A DNA stretch of 5,545 nt from Desulfarculales bacterium UBA702 (GTDB lineage: Bacteria > Desulfobacterota > Syntrophobacteria > Syntrophobacterales > Syntrophobacteraceae): the NCBI GenBank assembly GCA_002298165.1, contig DBMI01000032.1:1-5545 (forward strand), in the 5' to 3' direction. The position numbers and the translations under genes were made by a program. The notes beneath the pieces were generated by a model. The model was not told where the DNA came from. It searched no databases and saw only the letters and a list, made by a program, of their open reading frames with translations. Of this stretch, positions 1 to 5,526 are shown in pieces; within the stretch, counting starts at the first letter, position 1; each line of letters begins with the position of its first letter.

Positions 1-340
1 CGAGCAATTCCGAAGAAGTTCAAACACCTCTCCTCTATCTGAATTTGGGCGCCTTGCCTTGAGAGTTGCGTAGTTCATATCTGGCTAACTGTAAGTTGAG
101 TTTGACTTGTCCACGTTGAAAAATATGCCGCATCCAAGAATGAATTTGTCTGAGCACATTTTTAGATTCCTAGACGCCCCTACCCCTGGTATTTCCGAAT
201 TGGGTCGCGGTATTTCCGAATTGGATCGGGCCAAGCTAATAGGCGGATTTATCTGGATAATGTTTTTACAGAGCTTTATTCGAGGCTTAAGTGCTCATTA
301 TCGGTGCTGAAATCAATGGTGTAAGGAGCCTTCTGCGGTA
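1..340. other. Gene-free left flank
   Basis: No convincing gene is seen here. The only notable plus-strand open frame (107-310, TTG start, 67 codons) has no clear ribosome binding site, resembles no family I know, and spans the 21-bp tandem repeat, which it reads as two GISEL-type heptads. I treat it as non-coding. On the minus strand, purine-rich GAGGAGAGG near 30-40 precedes possible TTG or GTG starts that would run off the left edge, but only a few codons are visible. I found no strong terminator hairpin for the wrbA transcript entering from the right. Confidence 0.5.
188..229. repeat. Two-copy 21-bp tandem repeat
   Basis: Two adjacent 21-bp units lie at 188-208 and 209-229. Each begins with ggtatttccgaattgg, and they match at 19 of 21 positions. 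The repeat lies in the gene-free stretch 1-340. Short direct repeats of this kind occur as transposase-binding sites near the ends of some IS families, such as IS21. No terminal inverted repeat or transposase is visible here, so that reading is speculative. The repeat itself is certain; its role is not known. Confidence 0.75.
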
Positions 341-955
341 TTATCTCATTGCAAGCTTCGAGGTTATTTCCGCCACATGCCGGCCCTGAAAACGGGCGGC
401 TGCCAGTTCGTTCTCGCTCGGAAGCCGCTCCCCTCTGGTGCCGGCTATGGTAGATGCGCCGTAGGGAGAGCCACCGGTGATTTCATCCAGCCTGCTCTGT
501 CCCTGAAAAGTGTAGGGCAGCCCGACAATTACCATCCCCTGGTGCAGAAGAGTTATATGAAAGCTTAGGATCGTCGCTTCCTGGCCGCCGTGCTGGGTCG
601 CCGTCGAGGTAATTACACTGCCCACTTTGCCCACCAAAGACCCCTTCACCCAGAGCTGGCCGGTTGAATCGAGGAACTGGCGCATCTGCCCGCACATGTT
701 GCCGAACCGGGTCGGCGTGCCGAAAATTACTCCATCGGCGCCGCCCAGCTCTTCCAGTGTAACCACTGGAATGTGGTTCTGAGCCTTTTGTGAATCGACC
801 GCCCCCATCAACTGGATCACCTCGGGAGGAAGAGTCTCGGCGACACGGCGCACTATGACCTCAGCGCCTTCAACTTCTCGCGCGCCTTCAGCGGCCGATT
901 CCGCCATTTTCCAGGTATGCCCGTACAAGGAGTAATAGACTACTAGAATTTTCAT
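341..955 (-). CDS. wrbA: WrbA-type NAD(P)H:quinone oxidoreductase (flavodoxin-like)
   Basis: Predicted cytoplasmic FMN flavoprotein of the WrbA family. These enzymes reduce quinones by two electrons using NAD(P)H, avoiding semiquinone radicals. The 204-residue length is normal for the family. Visible features are the flavodoxin phosphate-binding loop YYSLYGHT (residues 7-14), the WrbA signature TPTRFGNM (80-87) followed by QMRQFLDSTGQLW, and a STATQHGGQE segment (117-126) preceding the conserved LLHQGMVIVGLPY stretch. The chosen start is the ATG at 955, preceded by a weak GGGA seven bases upstream; an in-frame TTG at 961 would add two residues. It begins about 27 bp after the MarR gene on the same strand, which suggests co-transcription and MarR control. 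The family call is firm; the physiological substrate is not shown by sequence. Confidence 0.93.
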   Translation of the reverse strand: MKILVVYYSLYGHTWKMAESAAEGAREVEGAEVIVRRVAETLPPEVIQLMGAVDSQKAQNHIPVVTLEELGGADGVIFGTPTRFGNMCGQMRQFLDSTGQLWVKGSLVGKVGSVITSTATQHGGQEATILSFHITLLHQGMVIVGLPYTFQGQSRLDEITGGSPYGASTIAGTRGERLPSENELAAARFQGRHVAEITSKLAMR

Positions 956-982
956 GTTCAAATCCCGGTTAGAGGGGCCTTA

Positions 983-1450
983 TCAGGCCTGGTTGAGCGA
1001 TGAGTCTTTCTGTTTGCCGATCTTTTTGCAGAGGAGTGCGAGCTGTTCGAGTTCAGGTCTTGAGAGGACCCCCATCTCATCGGCAATTTTGTCTGCGTAG
1101 ATGGGGAACAGCTCTGCTATAAGTTCCCTGCCCGAAGGCGTAAGGTCAATAATATAAGATCGCCTGTCGCTTTCGTCGCGCATGCGAATGACCAATCCCC
1201 GTTTTTCCAGATTATCCACGACCATGGTCATGTTGCCGCCGCTTCTCAGCATCTTGCGGCCGATCCTGCCCTGGGGAAGAGGCCCAAGGTGATAGATCAT
1301 TTCAAGCACGTTAAACTGAGATCCCGTTATCCCTCTTTCGGCCAGGTGCTTTTGCAAGCGGGCAAGAACCGATTCAGCAGCGCGGGTAAGCTTTACGAAT
1401 GCATCGAGAGCGGTTTTTTTCTCTTCGGTTCCCTTCGAATTGACAAACAT
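983..1450 (-). CDS. MarR-family winged helix-turn-helix transcriptional regulator
   Basis: Predicted dimeric DNA-binding repressor of the MarR family, 155 residues, the usual size. The N-terminal helix (about residues 13-40) would contribute to dimerisation. The winged helix follows: QFNVLEMIYHLGP (45-57), the recognition-helix region with LRSGGNMTMVVDNLEKRGL (68-86), and the wing with the classic D-E-x-D-R-R-S motif (92-98) and LTPSGRELI (103-111). Two ATG codons compete, at 1456 and 1450. The GGAG upstream lies 2 bases from the first and 8 from the second, so 1450 is preferred; the longer form would have 157 residues. It lies just upstream of wrbA, a common arrangement in which a MarR protein senses quinones, oxidants or phenolics and controls the adjacent oxidoreductase. 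The ligand is unknown. Confidence 0.92.
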   Translation of the reverse strand: MFVNSKGTEEKKTALDAFVKLTRAAESVLARLQKHLAERGITGSQFNVLEMIYHLGPLPQGRIGRKMLRSGGNMTMVVDNLEKRGLVIRMRDESDRRSYIIDLTPSGRELIAELFPIYADKIADEMGVLSRPELEQLALLCKKIGKQKDSSLNQA

Positions 1451-1473
1451 ATCCATCGCTCCACTAATAAGCC

Positions 1474-1486
1474 CTTGAATTGAAAG
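1474..1486. promoter_or_regulatory. Possible weak MarR-type operator upstream of marR
   Basis: An imperfect palindrome, cttgaattgaaag, lies 24-36 bases upstream of the preferred marR start. Its outer arms (ctt/aag) match and its centre is AT-rich. The position suits autoregulation, but only four or so base pairs are symmetric and no convincing -35/-10 pair surrounds it. This is a weak candidate. Confidence 0.15.
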
Positions 1487-1492
1487 TAACCA

Positions 1493-1526
1493 CAGGCCCG
1501 TGTTTTTTCAGCGGGTTAGGGGCCTG
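1493..1526 (-). terminator. Possible hairpin between glycosyltransferase and marR genes
   Basis: A 7-bp inverted repeat, caggccc (1493-1499) and gggcctg (1520-1526), encloses a 20-base loop in the gap downstream of the glycosyltransferase stop codon. Alternative pairing of inner cccg/cggg segments is possible. No U-tract follows in the minus-strand direction, so it is not a standard intrinsic terminator. It might mark the end of the glycan operon or act in marR regulation. Confidence 0.25.
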
Positions 1527-1536
1527 GCAATATGGG

Positions 1537-2613
1537 TCATATTTTTGCGGCAATCCGCAATATCTCTTCGATTCGAGGCAACTGGGCATCAGGGGAGAAA
1601 TTCTTCAAAGCTCTCCTCCGCCCGGCCTCCCCAATTCGGTTTCTTAGTTCCCTGTCTTTCAGAAGCGAAATAATCGCCGTTGCCAGGGAATCGCTCCTGC
1701 CCGGAGATACCAGCAGGCCGGTTTCACCATCCACCACGCACTCAGGTACCCCTCCAACGGATGTTGCCACTATGGGAAGGCCCGCGGCCATTGCCTCTGT
1801 CATGGATACCGGAAAATTCTCTGAAAGAGAGGCCGAGGCCAAAAGATCCAGCGCACACAACAGGTCGGGAACATCCGAGCGCTGGCCGGCCCAAATTATA
1901 TGTTCCCCGATTCCCAACCGGTGGGCCTGGGATTTGAGGCTTTCGATAAACTCCAACCGGCCGTTCCCCACCACAAGCAGTCTTGCTTCCGGGATTTCGG
2001 CTACAATCTGTTTCGTCGATTCAACCAGGTGGGACATCCCCTTTTTTTCGGAAATATTGCCTATAACCCCGATGAGCAATGCTGAATCGTCCAGCCCAAA
2101 AGATTCGCGAACACGGAGGCGCAAATCCGCGCATTTTCCGGTAAATTTTTCGCAGTCGATGAAATTGTGGACGACATGCATGCGTTTTTTGGGAACAAGG
2201 TTGAAGAATCTGTGATACCGCCCCGTATAATCTGAAACAGCGATTACGCGGTCATTAAACATCCAGTGCGGCTGAAAATGGCAGCTATGAGCGGTTGCAA
2301 CAACTCTGATTCCCCAAAACAGCTTGAGAAGAACACCAAAAAAATGAGCACGGCTCATATGAGTGTGGACTGCGTGAATGCCCTGCTCCCTGACAATGCC
2401 GGCAATACGGCGCAGTTCGTCTGGTGGGAAACGGTGCAAATCGGAAATCACCACATTTATGGAATCATCCTCCATCTGGCGGCTTATCCAGGAATCGGGC
2501 CGGCAGACCAGGGTCACGTTATGACCCCGCCTGGACAACTCCCGCGAAAGCATGAGGCAATGGACGGCTGCCCCGCTGGTCCCCGTCGCCGAGGTTATTT
2601 CCATAATGTTCAT
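1537..2613 (-). CDS. GT4-family (GT-B fold) glycosyltransferase
   Basis: Predicted retaining glycosyltransferase, 358 residues, with no membrane segment; such enzymes act at the inner face of the membrane using a nucleotide-sugar donor. The N-terminal Rossmann domain opens with EITSATGTSGAAVHCLML (5-22), the usual acceptor-side glycine loop, and contains VHTHMSRAHFFG (82-93). The C-terminal donor domain begins near LIGVIGNISEKKG (180-192), with K190/K191 and the R219 region near the donor phosphates. It carries the E-x7-E motif at E265 and E273 within SENFPVSMTEAMAAGLPIVAT, then GGVPE (287-291) and DGETGLLV (295-302). The start at 2613 has GAGGA about 10 bases upstream. It follows the GINT1-like gene by 41 bp, so the two are probably co-transcribed. 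Donor and acceptor cannot be read from sequence. Cell-surface polysaccharide or glycolipid assembly is the likely setting. Confidence 0.9.
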   Translation of the reverse strand: MNIMEITSATGTSGAAVHCLMLSRELSRRGHNVTLVCRPDSWISRQMEDDSINVVISDLHRFPPDELRRIAGIVREQGIHAVHTHMSRAHFFGVLLKLFWGIRVVATAHSCHFQPHWMFNDRVIAVSDYTGRYHRFFNLVPKKRMHVVHNFIDCEKFTGKCADLRLRVRESFGLDDSALLIGVIGNISEKKGMSHLVESTKQIVAEIPEARLLVVGNGRLEFIESLKSQAHRLGIGEHIIWAGQRSDVPDLLCALDLLASASLSENFPVSMTEAMAAGLPIVATSVGGVPECVVDGETGLLVSPGRSDSLATAIISLLKDRELRNRIGEAGRRRALKNFSPDAQLPRIEEILRIAAKI

Positions 2614-2654
2614 TGCCGGGAGTTCCTCAGGAAAACAGTGCGCGAAAGCCTTTC

Positions 2655-3677
2655 CTAACGATTGTAGTCCAGCAGCCAGCGCCAGCGATAGCCGTCAACG
2701 CAGGCGATCCAGCGATTTTCACCCACCTGGTGCGGATCGACCGTGTGCATCCCTTCGCTGTTCCACCACAGGGAGCCGGCCTCGACAACAGGTTTATCCC
2801 CGAATTTTCTTTCCGAGTAACTATCGGTTGTAAGTTCTTCTATTTCGATTGGCCAGACCTTCGATCCGTAATCGGGATAATCGTCCTGGGCCAGCCTGAA
2901 GAGCTTGCCTTCGTGAGAGATTATTCGTCCTCCGCCTCTCGCGTAATGAGGCTCGTTTTTAACTACCGGGCTTTTCGGATGCTCCTTCCAGGGGCCTTCG
3001 AGATTCTCCGAGTAAAAGAGCCTCAGGATTCCGTCACGGAAATCACCTGTCTGGGTAAAAAGCCACCATTTCCCGTCGTGTCGCACGACCGAGGTGTCGA
3101 CGAACTTCCCACCCCTGGCCAAATCGCAAACGTGCACCCATTTTTGAGGAAAATCCACTGCCTTGTAGAGGCGTATCGACTGAGCTTCCCCGGTTTCGGG
3201 GATCATGTAGTAGTCGTTTTGCCATTCGAAAACGTATGGATAAGACATGTGGAAGGGCTCTTTGATTATTATTTTCCCGTACTTCCACGAAAGGCCGTCC
3301 TGGCTCACCGCGTATGCAATGTTGCCCACTTCGGTGTTCCGGTTGAGGACCTCGAAGAACAAATACCATTCGGAGCCCTTCCTGATCATGAAAGGGTCCG
3401 CGACAACCTTGGATTCGATCTCGATTACATCGGAGGTTATTATGACGGGATTTTTGATGCCGGCCGGGGTAGACAGCTCGAAAGGGCCCTTTCCGGTCAA
3501 TATGGCTATCGACCATTGCTTTTCATATCTGGGTATGGGGACGAACCTCAGTTTCAAAACAAGACCCAGGATGGCCCATAGGAGCAGAAAGGCAAAGATT
3601 GTGGCGAACAGCTTTATACCGAAAGACCTTACTAACAAAAGACCGGTTCCGGTACGTGTGGAAATTGGACCGGGCAT
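2655..3677 (-). CDS. Membrane-anchored beta-propeller protein resembling the GINT1 N-terminal domain
   Basis: 340-residue protein with one membrane segment (about residues 20-41) and a globular part that by the positive-inside rule (R8, R17, K22) may face the periplasm. The globular part looks like a five-bladed propeller of the GH43-like class. It has an ADPFMIRKGSEWYLFFE blade (93-109), SYPYVFEWQNDYYMIPET (145-162), VDTSVVRHDGKWWLFT (193-208) and RGGGRIISHEGKLFRLAQD (247-265). These strings resemble the N-terminal domain of plant GINT1 (inositolphosphorylceramide glucosaminyltransferase) and its bacterial relatives. The GT64 catalytic domain of GINT1 is absent. D94, E161 and D194 sit where GH43-type enzymes have acidic residues, but activity is unproven. 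The start has a good AAGGA five bases upstream. The gene is followed 41 bp later by a GT4 glycosyltransferase, so a role in glycan synthesis or modification is inferred. A weak promoter could lie in the 118-bp gap upstream (TTTTCA-17 bp-TAATCT on the minus strand). Confidence 0.75.
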   Translation of the reverse strand: MPGPISTRTGTGLLLVRSFGIKLFATIFAFLLLWAILGLVLKLRFVPIPRYEKQWSIAILTGKGPFELSTPAGIKNPVIITSDVIEIESKVVADPFMIRKGSEWYLFFEVLNRNTEVGNIAYAVSQDGLSWKYGKIIIKEPFHMSYPYVFEWQNDYYMIPETGEAQSIRLYKAVDFPQKWVHVCDLARGGKFVDTSVVRHDGKWWLFTQTGDFRDGILRLFYSENLEGPWKEHPKSPVVKNEPHYARGGGRIISHEGKLFRLAQDDYPDYGSKVWPIEIEELTTDSYSERKFGDKPVVEAGSLWWNSEGMHTVDPHQVGENRWIACVDGYRWRWLLDYNR

Positions 3678-3752
3678 ATAAATCCTTACAATTGATCGAG
3701 ATTAGCGATTTGTCGTATTTCTGAAAAAAACGCAAGGGAGACATACCACAAA

Positions 3753-3793
3753 ATGCGGTCTGAAGAAATTTAAACCCACTTTCAATCCCGCAT
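3753..3793 (-). terminator. Possible long-loop hairpin after yihY
   Basis: Minus-strand arms atgcgg (3793-3788) and ccgcat (3758-3753) could pair just after the yihY stop codon, and tttgt follows. The stem is only 6 bp and the loop is 29 bases, so this is at best a weak terminator. The rest of the gap to the GINT1-like gene (3678-3752) is AT-rich and could hold that gene's promoter. Confidence 0.2.
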
Positions 3794-3795
3794 CT

Positions 3796-4641
3796 TCAAT
3801 AATTGTCCTCGCGTCCTTCGCGGCGCATAATTTCAAAGTTTACAATGCCGCCCAGAAGAATCATCAGCCCGATAAGATAGAGCCAGGTGAGCATCAATAC
3901 GACAGCGCCGAGAGCGCCGTAGAGCCTGTCGAAGTTTCTGATGTGAGTAATGTAGAGTTCGAAGCCGGATGAAACAACAATCCAGCCGATGCTGGCAAAC
4001 AGGGCGCCCGGAACTGCCCTCGACCGCCTTGCGGGGAAGTTCGGCGCAAGCTTGTAGAGGACCGTAAATGCCAGAAAAAGAGCGATTTCGGCAACAAGCG
4101 GACGGAGCACCTTCAACGCAATCCAGAGTGCTTTTGCGAGCCCGACGTACCCAATGATGTACCATGTCATTATGGGTCCGGTCGCTACGAAGAGAAAGGC
4201 AAGGATATAAATCAACGCAAGGATAGTGACCAGTAGCAGGTTGTTTGCCGCTCTTTTCCAGAAGGGTCTTGTCTCCTGTACTTCATAGATGTCGTTTAGG
4301 TCCACAGTCACACCGAAAACAACTCGCGAAGCCGCCCAGAGCGCCAGCAGCAGACTTGCCGCAATCATCCAGTAGTTCCGTTGCCCGAGGATGTTTTTCA
4401 CTATAGGGCCGACCACGCCCTCAACTTGAAAGGGAAGTATCCGGTCTACCTCGGAGAGCAGCCTTTGGGGGTCCCGCGCAAAGGGCAGAAAACTGGAAAG
4501 GGCGACAATGAAGGTAATGAATGGAAAAATCGAGTAAAAGGACCAGAAGCCAAGCTCGGCAGCGCGGTTCAGGCAATATTTTCCGCGGAATCTCCGCCAT
4601 ATATTCAGTACGAGTTGCTTGAAGGCACCGATGCGCCTCAT
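3796..4641 (-). CDS. YihY/BrkB-family (UPF0761) inner-membrane protein
   Basis: 281-residue integral membrane protein of the YihY/virulence factor BrkB family; the molecular function of the family is not settled. Six hydrophobic segments are visible at about residues 30-52, 91-113, 133-155, 180-198, 210-232 and 243-267. Family hallmarks are the N-terminal AAELGFWSFYSIFPF (27-41), the P-G-A-L-F stretch (211-215), and the C-terminal YGALGAVVLMLTWLYL (241-256), followed by GGIVNFEI. The N-terminus is basic (R2, R3, K8, R16, R17, R19, K21), consistent with a cytoplasmic start. The AGGAG ribosome binding site (4660-4656) is 14 bases from the ATG, unusually far; an in-frame CTG at 4647 would sit at a better 8-base spacing. 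It is transcribed divergently from the ferritin gene and probably separately from the downstream genes, which lie 118 bp away. The name BrkB should not be read as evidence of a role in virulence. Confidence 0.9.
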   Translation of the reverse strand: MRRIGAFKQLVLNIWRRFRGKYCLNRAAELGFWSFYSIFPFITFIVALSSFLPFARDPQRLLSEVDRILPFQVEGVVGPIVKNILGQRNYWMIAASLLLALWAASRVVFGVTVDLNDIYEVQETRPFWKRAANNLLLVTILALIYILAFLFVATGPIMTWYIIGYVGLAKALWIALKVLRPLVAEIALFLAFTVLYKLAPNFPARRSRAVPGALFASIGWIVVSSGFELYITHIRNFDRLYGALGAVVLMLTWLYLIGLMILLGGIVNFEIMRREGREDNY

Positions 4642-4672
4642 CGACAGTATACTTTCTCCTGGTTTCCTTCAT

Positions 4673-4701
4673 TATCTAGGTACTTCCTCGGGTTGAGTCA
4701 A
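4673..4701 (-). promoter_or_regulatory. Putative sigma70-type promoter for yihY
   Basis: On the minus strand, TTGACT (4701-4696) is followed after 17 bp by TAGATA (4678-4673), overlapping GATAAT (4676-4671, spacing 19). The -35 matches consensus at five of six positions. The expected start point is about 20-25 bases upstream of the yihY ATG, which would include the AGGAG element. Confidence 0.45.
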
Positions 4702-4728
4702 TCACGGGATTGTGCGCGAGACCCTAAA

Positions 4729-4755
4729 TTGACATGAGCAGGTTCAGCGTATAAA
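4729..4755 (+). promoter_or_regulatory. Putative sigma70-type promoter for ferritin gene
   Basis: A perfect -35 hexamer TTGACA (4729-4734) is followed by TATAAA (4750-4755) at 15 bp, or by the overlapping ATAAAT at 16 bp. Spacing is slightly short, but both hexamers are strong. Transcription would begin near 4762, giving a leader of roughly 95 bases before the ferritin ATG. Confidence 0.5.
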
Positions 4756-4761
4756 TTGGGC

Positions 4762-4791
4762 TACTCATGGAAGATACCATTACTGAGAGTA
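4762..4791 (+). promoter_or_regulatory. Nested inverted repeat at the ferritin transcription start (possible operator)
   Basis: Outer arms tactc (4762-4766) and gagta (4787-4791) enclose inner arms atgg (4767-4770) and ccat (4777-4780) around aagata. The element sits just downstream of the putative -10, a typical repressor position. It does not match the Fur box that I know. Short arms make chance symmetry possible. Confidence 0.25.
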
Positions 4792-4803
4792 CGGCTAATC
4801 ACT

Positions 4804-4817
4804 GATATTAAAGTATC
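4804..4817 (+). promoter_or_regulatory. Imperfect palindrome in ferritin leader
   Basis: The sequence gatattaaagtatc has matching gata/tatc ends around an AT-rich centre, 41 bases before the ferritin ATG. It could bind a metal-responsive regulator or be chance; it is not a convincing Fur box. Confidence 0.15.
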
Positions 4818-4845
4818 GGACGAGCACTGAAAGAATTACTGCTTT

Positions 4846-4852
4846 GGAGGAG
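4846..4852 (+). promoter_or_regulatory. Strong ribosome binding site for ferritin
   Basis: GGAGGAG lies five bases before the ATG at 4858. It is near-perfectly complementary to the 16S rRNA 3' end and fixes the ferritin start. Confidence 0.85.
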
Positions 4853-4857
4853 AGACC

Positions 4858-5400
4858 ATGCTGAAAGAAGCCGTCAGAAATGCATTGAACGAGCAGGTAA
4901 ACGCGGAGTTGTACTCAGCCTATCTTTACTTGTCCATGTGTTCCTATTTCAAGAAGATCAACCTCGATGGCTTTGCCACCTGGATGGAAGTGCAGGCACT
5001 CGAGGAAATGACCCATGCAATGAAGTTTTTCAACTTCATAAGCGAGCGTGGGGAGCAGGTTAAGCTGACAAGAATAGACGGTCCCGAAACTTCCTGGGCA
5101 TCGCCGCTTGCGGCTTTCGAAGAAGTCTACGCGCATGAAGTCAAGGTGACCGGTCTCATAAACAACCTGGTAGACATCTCGATCGAACATAAGGACCACG
5201 CTACTGGAAATCTTCTGCAGTGGTTCATTGCCGAACAGGTCGAGGAGGAAACCTCCGCCGATAACATAGTGCAGAAATTAAAACTGGTTGGAAATGACGG
5301 CGGGGGCCTGCTCCTGATTGACCAGGAACTGGGCCGCAGAATCTTTGTGCCTCCTCCGGGAACCACAATCCTGGGAGGCGCCGGGGGCGCGAAGGCTTGA
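4858..5400 (+). CDS. Non-heme bacterial ferritin (FtnA type)
   Basis: 180-residue iron-storage protein expected to assemble as a 24-subunit cytoplasmic shell that oxidises Fe(II) and stores Fe(III) mineral. All ferroxidase ligands of FtnA-type ferritins are present at the standard numbering: E17 (NAELYSAYLYL), E50 and H53 (ALEEMTHAMKF), E94, Q127 and E130. Y24 is present, as are E49 and E126, which match the third iron site of E. coli FtnA. The four-helix bundle spans about residues 2-155. The E helix follows, then a proline- and glycine-rich tail (165-180) that makes it slightly longer than the 165-residue E. coli FtnA. No bacterioferritin heme-binding methionine is apparent in the helix-B motif. 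It is monocistronic by context, divergent from yihY, with its own promoter and a strong ribosome binding site. Family and activity are firm; the regulator is not known. Confidence 0.96.
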   Translation: MLKEAVRNALNEQVNAELYSAYLYLSMCSYFKKINLDGFATWMEVQALEEMTHAMKFFNFISERGEQVKLTRIDGPETSWASPLAAFEEVYAHEVKVTGLINNLVDISIEHKDHATGNLLQWFIAEQVEEETSADNIVQKLKLVGNDGGGLLLIDQELGRRIFVPPPGTTILGGAGGAKA

Positions 5401-5430
5401 TGCCGGGCTTTACCCGAAGAACGTAAGGCT

Positions 5431-5449
5431 AAGGAGCTACTTGCTCCTT
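5431..5449 (+). terminator. Possible intrinsic terminator of ferritin gene
   Basis: A 7-bp perfect stem, aaggagc (5431-5437) and gctcctt (5443-5449), closes a 5-base loop about 30 bases after the ferritin stop. The following ctattgttgggatttta is only moderately T-rich, so termination efficiency is uncertain. Confidence 0.4.
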
Positions 5450-5481
5450 CTATTGTTGGGATTTTATTGTGGTGTAATGAT

Positions 5482-5509
5482 GTGAGGCAGGCTTTCCAGC
5501 CTGCCTCAC
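5482..5509. repeat. REP-like perfect palindrome
   Basis: A 12-bp perfect inverted repeat (5482-5493 and 5498-5509) encloses the loop ttcc; the core is ggcaggct/agcctgcc. No strong T-tract flanks it on either strand. Palindromes of this core are, as I recall, often dispersed between genes in proteobacterial genomes, so it is more likely a repetitive extragenic element than a dedicated terminator, though it may also protect or end the ferritin mRNA. Confidence 0.6.
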
Positions 5510-5526
5510 GTGTTGTATAAAGCTAA

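Noticed and set aside
1..40. Possible start of a minus-strand gene running off the left edge (GAGGAG followed by TTG or GTG)
   Set aside because: Fewer than ten codons are visible, too little to support a gene.
107..310. 67-codon plus-strand open frame with a TTG start
   Set aside because: It has no clear ribosome binding site, no recognisable family, and its only pattern (two GISEL-type heptads) comes from the 21-bp tandem DNA repeat.
362..373. A third copy of the 21-bp repeat (ggttatttccgc)
   Set aside because: It matches only loosely and lies inside the C-terminal codons of wrbA.
1532..2215. 227-codon plus-strand open frame
   Set aside because: It is antisense to the GT4 gene, whose catalytic motifs are intact; the plus-strand product has a serine- and arginine-rich composition typical of a shadow frame.
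2613..3581. 322-codon plus-strand open frame
   Set aside because: It lies almost entirely antisense to the GINT1-like gene, which has a good ribosome binding site, a membrane segment and family motifs; the plus-strand product has none.
4381..4737. 118-codon plus-strand frame overlapping the yihY start
   Set aside because: It is antisense to the first transmembrane segments of YihY and would cover the yihY promoter; no family likeness.
4767..4805. 12-codon leader ORF (ATG to TGA) upstream of ferritin
   Set aside because: It has no ribosome binding site and shows no run of regulatory codons. It would be almost leaderless from the predicted start, so chance is the simplest explanation.
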